From: Dokdonella_A sp035263065
GTDB taxonomy: Bacteria > Pseudomonadota > Gammaproteobacteria > Xanthomonadales > Rhodanobacteraceae
Reading direction: 5' to 3'
Assembly: GCA_035263065.1 (NCBI GenBank)
Contig: DATFRS010000109.1
Location: 1-9,785 of the forward strand
DNA: 9,785 nucleotides
The notes beneath the pieces are model-generated. The model was given only the letters and a program-made list of their open reading frames with translations, did no database searches and had not been told where the DNA came from. Positions 6,861 to 9,785 of the stretch are shown piece by piece. The position numbers and the translations under genes were made by a program. The stretch's first letter is position 1; every line of letters starts with the position of its first letter.

Positions 6861-7445
6861 ATGACGGACTACCGATCCGCCACGCGGCCGCCGCGTCGCG
6901 CGCCGCGCACGCCCCCACGCGCCCGCACGGACGCGCGCGGCGAAGCCTTCACGACGGCCGACGGCCGCGCGCTCTTCGTCCGTCCGATCCGCCCCGGCGA
7001 CGCCGACGCGCTGCGCCGCGGCTTCGCGCGCCTGACGCCCGAGCAGGTGCGCTTGCGCACGTTCCACCGCATGAGCGAGCTCACGCCCGCGAGCGCGGAG
7101 CGCCTGACGCGCATCGATCCCGAGACCACGACCGCGCTGGTCGCGGTCGACGCGGACGGCGAAATCCGCGGCGAGGCGCGGCTGCACGCCGACGCGGTCA
7201 CGAACGCCGCGGAGTTCGGCGTCGCAGTCGATCCCGCGTTCACGGGCCAAGGCATCGGCCGGCGGCTGATGCAACGCCTCCTCGACGATGCGCGCCGGCG
7301 CGGGCTCGACGAGATCTGGGGCGACGTGCTCGCGCACAACGACACGATGCTCGATTTCGTGAAGGCGCTCGGCGCGGAGCGGCATCCGCTGGCGGACGAG
7401 CCGGGCGTGATCCGCGTCAGCCTGCGCACATCGGCCGCGCGGTAA
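6861..7445 (+). CDS. GNAT family N-acetyltransferase, Pat C-terminal-domain-like
   Basis: From ATG 6861 this is a 194-residue protein. A basic, Pro/Arg-rich, probably disordered leader (1-28) precedes a GNAT domain. The domain opens FTTADGRALFVRPIRPGDAD (30-49), then FARLTPEQVRLRTFHRMSEL (55-74), a pattern typical of the acetyltransferase domain of Pat/YfiQ-type protein lysine acetyltransferases. The acetyl-CoA loop is FGVAVDPAFTGQGIGRRLM (119-137), followed by GDVLAHNDTMLDFVKALG (154-171). Pat itself carries a large N-terminal acyl-CoA synthetase-like domain that is absent here, so this is a single-domain relative with unknown acceptor. The start is uncertain: the frame is open to TTG 6774, with ATGs at 6789 and 6825, and none has a good Shine-Dalgarno. 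I prefer 6861 because the upstream residues are low-complexity and a possible -10 box lies at 6839. Confidence 0.82.
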   Translation: MTDYRSATRPPRRAPRTPPRARTDARGEAFTTADGRALFVRPIRPGDADALRRGFARLTPEQVRLRTFHRMSELTPASAERLTRIDPETTTALVAVDADGEIRGEARLHADAVTNAAEFGVAVDPAFTGQGIGRRLMQRLLDDARRRGLDEIWGDVLAHNDTMLDFVKALGAERHPLADEPGVIRVSLRTSAAR

Positions 7446-7474
7446 AAGCCGCCGGCGCGCGGCCGAAACGCGCC

Positions 7475-7480
7475 TATACT
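7475..7480 (+). promoter_or_regulatory. Possible -10 box for the membrane protein gene
   Basis: TATACT matches the sigma-70 -10 consensus at five of six positions, about 30 nt upstream of ATG 7511 in an otherwise GC-rich gap. No recognisable -35 hexamer lies 16-18 nt upstream, so the promoter is tentative. If real, this gene is transcribed independently of the GNAT gene ending at 7445. Confidence 0.4.
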
Positions 7481-7510
7481 GCGCGAGTTTTCATCGGCTC
7501 CGGGGAGACC

Positions 7511-8122
7511 ATGAAGCGCTCCGTCGCTGTGCTCGCCGTCGGCGCGCCGCTCGCGCTCGCGGTGCTCGAAGTCTTCCATCCGCACGTGCAAGACTTCTTC
7601 GCGCTCGATCTCGATCGCTGGCTCCTCGTGCACTACCTGCAGATTCCTCTGTTCACGCTCGCGGCGCTGGCGATGGCGCTCGTCGCCGGCCCGGCGCGAA
7701 CCATGGCCGCCGCGATCTCGCGCGTCTCGATGCTCGTGTTCGTGATGGCCTACGTGCCGTTCGACACCGCGGCCGGCGTCGTCACCGGCGAGCTGGCGAA
7801 AGCCGGACTCGCCGCCGGCTCGCCGGACGCGTGGCGCGCGCCGATCCAGGCGATCTGGGCGCATCCGCTGCTCGGCGGGTCGCCCGATACGGCACCGGTG
7901 TTCGCGATCGTCGGCACGATGGCGTGGCTCGTCGGCGCGGTAGCGACGGCGGTGGCGGTCCGTCGTGCGGGGAGCTCCTGGGGCCCGGTCGTCTTGCTGG
8001 GCGTGTCGGGGCTTGGGCTCTTCGTGTTTCGCACGCACGCGTGGCCGGGCGGGCCGGTTTCGTTCGGTGCGCTGGCCGCGGCTGCGGCGTGGGTGGCCTG
8101 GGAACAAAGAAACGCGGCTTGA
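7511..8122 (+). CDS. Uncharacterised six-helix integral membrane protein
   Basis: A 203-residue hydrophobic protein whose family I do not recognise. Predicted membrane segments are at about 3-22, 41-60, 71-92, 128-150, 157-174 and 182-197. Polar residues that could matter are His23 and His25 in EVFHPHVQDFF after helix 1; His41 at the start of helix 2 in WLLVHYLQIPLF; Asp85 in the third helix (YVPFDTAAGVVTGE); and His118 in AIWAHPLLGGSP, in the largest loop (about 93-127). There is no cleavable signal peptide; helix 1 probably acts as an anchor. The start at ATG 7511 is supported by GGGGAG (7502-7507) 3 nt upstream and a -10-like TATACT about 30 nt upstream. The gene lies 65 nt after the Pat-like GNAT and converges on the RND pump gene, separated by a palindromic repeat. 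No function is proposed. Confidence 0.8.
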   Translation: MKRSVAVLAVGAPLALAVLEVFHPHVQDFFALDLDRWLLVHYLQIPLFTLAALAMALVAGPARTMAAAISRVSMLVFVMAYVPFDTAAGVVTGELAKAGLAAGSPDAWRAPIQAIWAHPLLGGSPDTAPVFAIVGTMAWLVGAVATAVAVRRAGSSWGPVVLLGVSGLGLFVFRTHAWPGGPVSFGALAAAAAWVAWEQRNAA

Positions 8123-8128
8123 GCTTTT

Positions 8129-8305
8129 CCTTCTCCCGCTTGCGGGAGACAAAACGGCAGGACTGCCGTTTTGCACGGCGCAGCCGCCCGAAGGGTGAGC
8201 GCCATGGATGGCGTGAATGAACGTGCCGGAGGCGGATGACGGCGCTCTTGGAAGGGCGTCTCGCGCTTGCCCTCACCCTGCCCTCTCCCGCAAGCGGGAG
8301 AGGGG
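8129..8305. repeat. Composite palindromic intergenic repeat (SPACGRGQGEG / LPQAGEG type)
   Basis: About 177 bp between converging genes, built from four hairpins. The outer two are inverted copies of one palindrome: TCTCCCGC-TT-GCGGGAGA (8132-8149), and an 11-bp stem with an AA loop at 8281-8304. Inside are an 11-bp hairpin at 8150-8173 and CGCCAT-GG-ATGGCG (8200-8213). The sequence CCCTCACCCTGCCCTCTCCC next to the right-hand palindrome (8273-8289) is a widespread interspersed repeat in GC-rich proteobacteria, and its translations give the well-known SPACGRGQGEG and LPQAGEG peptides. No ORF or transposase lies in it. It is likely a non-autonomous, MITE/REP-like element now serving as the transcription end for the membrane protein and RND genes. 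Exact ends are uncertain because no flanking target duplication could be identified. Confidence 0.75.
8150..8173 (+). terminator. Strong hairpin within the repeat, probable bidirectional terminator
   Basis: A perfect 11-bp inverted repeat, CAAAACGGCAG / CTGCCGTTTTG, with only GA between the arms (an effective 4-nt loop after opening one pair). It starts 28 nt after the membrane protein stop codon. The 3' arm ends in TTTT on either strand, so it resembles a Rho-independent terminator in both directions, although the T-run lies within the stem. Confidence 0.55.
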
Positions 8306-8309
8306 AAAA

Positions 8310-9785
8310 TCAGGCGCTGATGTGTGGATTCGCAGCGGACGTCGAGCCCGTCGTCGACGCCACCCGCTTGCGCGCACGCCGTTGCCGGAGCCGCTCCTGC
8401 AGATGCTCGAAGTAGAGATAGATCACGGGCGTGAGATAGAGCGTCAGCAGCTGCGAAGTGATCAGACCCCCGACGACCGCGAGGCCCAGCGGCCGCCGCG
8501 CATCCGCACCGGCACCGAAGCCCAGCGCGATCGGCAGCGTGCCCATCAGCGCGGCGAACGTCGTCATCATGATCGGGCGAAAACGAATGACGCTCGCGTC
8601 GACGATCGCATGCTCGGGGTCCTCGCCCTCGCGCTGCTTCTCGAGCGCGAAGTCGATCATCATGATCGCGTTCTTCTTGACGATGCCGATCAGCATGATG
8701 AGGCCGACGCCGCCGTAGAGATCGAGATCGCGGCCGAACACCATCAGCGTCAGCAGCGCGCCGAAAACGGCGGTCGGCAGGCCCGAGAGGATCGTCAGCG
8801 GATGGATGAAGCTCTCGTAGAGGATGCCGAGCACGAGGTAGATCACGAACACCGCGAGCAGCAGCAGGATGCCCATGCCCTGCACGGAATCCTGGAACGA
8901 CTGCGCGGTGCCCTGGAACGAGGTCGAAATCGTGTCGGGCAGCTTGAGGCTCGCCACGGTCTTCTCGACGCCGCTGACGGCATCGCTCAGCGACATGCCC
9001 GGCGCGAGATTGAACGACACGGTCACCGCCGGCACCTGGCCGAGGTGGTTGATCGTCGCGGGACCGACCGAGTTGCCGAACTTCGTCACCGCCGACAGCG
9101 GCACGAGTTGCGTCGACGACGGCAGCACCGCGCCGGACGTGTCGACCTTCGGCGGATTGCCGGTGATGTAGATCGACGACAGCACGTTCGGATCGGCCTG
9201 CCGCTTCGGATCGACCTGCAGCATCACCCAGAACTGGTCGGTCGACGTGTAGATCGTCGACACCTGCGCAGGGCCGAACGCGTTGTAGAGGCCGTTCTCG
9301 ATCGCATCCGGCGTGACGCCGTACGCCGCGGCGGCGTTGCGGTCGATCGTGATGTCGAGCTGCGGGTTCGCGATCAGCATGTCGCTCGACACGTCGAGGA
9401 AGCCGCGCAGCTTCGACAGCGCCGCGACGAGCTTCGGCGTCCACTCGAAGAGCTGCTTCGTGTCGGTGTCCTGCAGCACGAACTGGTACGTCGAGTTGGT
9501 CAGCTTGCCGCCGATGCGGATCAGCGGGAGGTTCTGCGGGAACGCCGTGAGGCCCGCGATACCCTGCAATTTCGGCCGGATGTCCTGCACGACCTCGTCG
9601 GCGCTCTTGCGCTGATGCGGCGGCTTCAGGTTCACGATCATGCGGCCGAGGTTCAACGTCGCGCTCGAGCCGCCGGCGCCGACGAACGCCATCACGTTGT
9701 CGACGTTCGGATCCTTGCGCAGGATGTCGACGGCCTGGCGCTGCTTGTCGACCATCGCGTCGAAGCCGATGTCCTGCGCGGCCTG
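8310..9785 (-). CDS. RND multidrug efflux permease, MdtB/MdtC (MuxB/MuxC)-like, C-terminal half
   Basis: The 3' part of an inner-membrane proton-driven efflux pump of the HAE1 RND family. The frame is open to the right edge (residues QAAQDIGFDA precede the first ATG at 9755), so the 491 residues seen are roughly the second half of a protein of about 1,030-1,050. They start in the large periplasmic loop after TM7: DPNVDNVMAFVGAGGSSATL, YQFVLQDTD, PQLDITIDRNAAAAYGV, LYNAFGPAQVSTIYT, QFWVMLQVD. Five membrane helices (TM8-TM12) follow, carrying LGILYESFIHPLTILSGLPT, GLIMLIGIVKKNAIMMIDFA with the conserved TM10 lysine, RFRPIMMTTFAALMGTLPIA, RRPLGLAVVGGLITSQ and TLYLTPVIYLYF. The wording closely follows remembered E. 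coli MdtB/MdtC, which work as a heteromer with adaptor MdtA and an outer-membrane channel; which subunit this is cannot be told. The Ser/Arg-rich tail is cytoplasmic. The proton-relay aspartates of TM4 lie outside the window. Confidence 0.93.
   Translation of the reverse strand, partial: QAAQDIGFDAMVDKQRQAVDILRKDPNVDNVMAFVGAGGSSATLNLGRMIVNLKPPHQRKSADEVVQDIRPKLQGIAGLTAFPQNLPLIRIGGKLTNSTYQFVLQDTDTKQLFEWTPKLVAALSKLRGFLDVSSDMLIANPQLDITIDRNAAAAYGVTPDAIENGLYNAFGPAQVSTIYTSTDQFWVMLQVDPKRQADPNVLSSIYITGNPPKVDTSGAVLPSSTQLVPLSAVTKFGNSVGPATINHLGQVPAVTVSFNLAPGMSLSDAVSGVEKTVASLKLPDTISTSFQGTAQSFQDSVQGMGILLLLAVFVIYLVLGILYESFIHPLTILSGLPTAVFGALLTLMVFGRDLDLYGGVGLIMLIGIVKKNAIMMIDFALEKQREGEDPEHAIVDASVIRFRPIMMTTFAALMGTLPIALGFGAGADARRPLGLAVVGGLITSQLLTLYLTPVIYLYFEHLQERLRQRRARKRVASTTGSTSAANPHISA

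Noticed and set aside
6785..7510. N-terminal extension of the membrane protein frame back to 6785
   Set aside because: It lies out of frame over the Pat-like GNAT gene, is Arg/His-rich without domains, and ATG 7511 has its own Shine-Dalgarno and a nearby -10-like box.
8133..8305. A CRISPR-like array suggested by repeated CTCCCGC palindromes
   Set aside because: There are only two outer copies, in inverted orientation, with structured sequence between them. There is no regular spacing of direct repeats and no cas gene.
7750..9444. Long minus-strand open frame spanning the repeat and part of the RND gene
   Set aside because: It reads the RND gene out of frame and runs through the palindromic repeat, giving the known artefact peptide SPACGRGQGEG. 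It is also antisense to the membrane protein gene.

Overview
The window is a very GC-rich, densely coding piece of bacterial chromosome. Two families of intergenic palindromic repeats lie in it: one translates as VIPAKAGTQ-like peptides, the other as SPACGRGQGEG / LPQAGEG-like peptides. Together with the gene content (class I photolyase, MdtB/MdtC-type RND pump, WS/DGAT acyltransferase), they suggest a proteobacterium, most likely beta- or gammaproteobacterial. No rRNA, tRNA, CRISPR array, phage or transposase gene is visible, so this looks like core or housekeeping territory and not a mobile island.

Layout, left to right. A minus-strand pair comes first: a SAM-dependent methyltransferase (74-946), and upstream of it a long single-frame gene (1043-3061) that joins a wax-ester synthase/diacylglycerol acyltransferase (WS/DGAT) domain to a C-terminal GNAT acetyltransferase domain. 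A 64-bp divergent gap separates this from a plus-strand CPA2-type cation:proton antiporter (3126-4325). An 82-bp REP-like repeat (4333-4414) fills the tail-to-tail junction with the next block. That block is a compact minus-strand operon, in transcription order a MmcQ/YjbR-like protein (6331-6696), a deoxyribodipyrimidine photolyase (4908-6323) and a RimI-like GNAT acetyltransferase (4416-4892), with gaps of 7 and 15 nt. Divergent from it on the plus strand are a Pat-like GNAT acetyltransferase (about 6861-7445) and an unrecognised six-helix membrane protein (7511-8122). A second, different palindromic repeat (about 8129-8305) occupies the tail-to-tail junction with the last gene, the C-terminal half of an MdtB/MdtC-type RND efflux permease (8310 to beyond 9785), which runs off the right edge.

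How the genes work together: the photolyase operon is the only clear functional unit (light-driven repair of pyrimidine dimers plus two small accessory proteins of unknown specific role). The methyltransferase may be co-transcribed with the WS/DGAT-GNAT gene. The antiporter and the RND pump are independent membrane transport functions.

The most notable observation is the WS/DGAT-GNAT fusion: a storage-lipid O-acyltransferase and an N-acetyltransferase in one continuous reading frame, both using acyl-CoA-type donors. I see no convincing new defence, mobile or RNA-based system.
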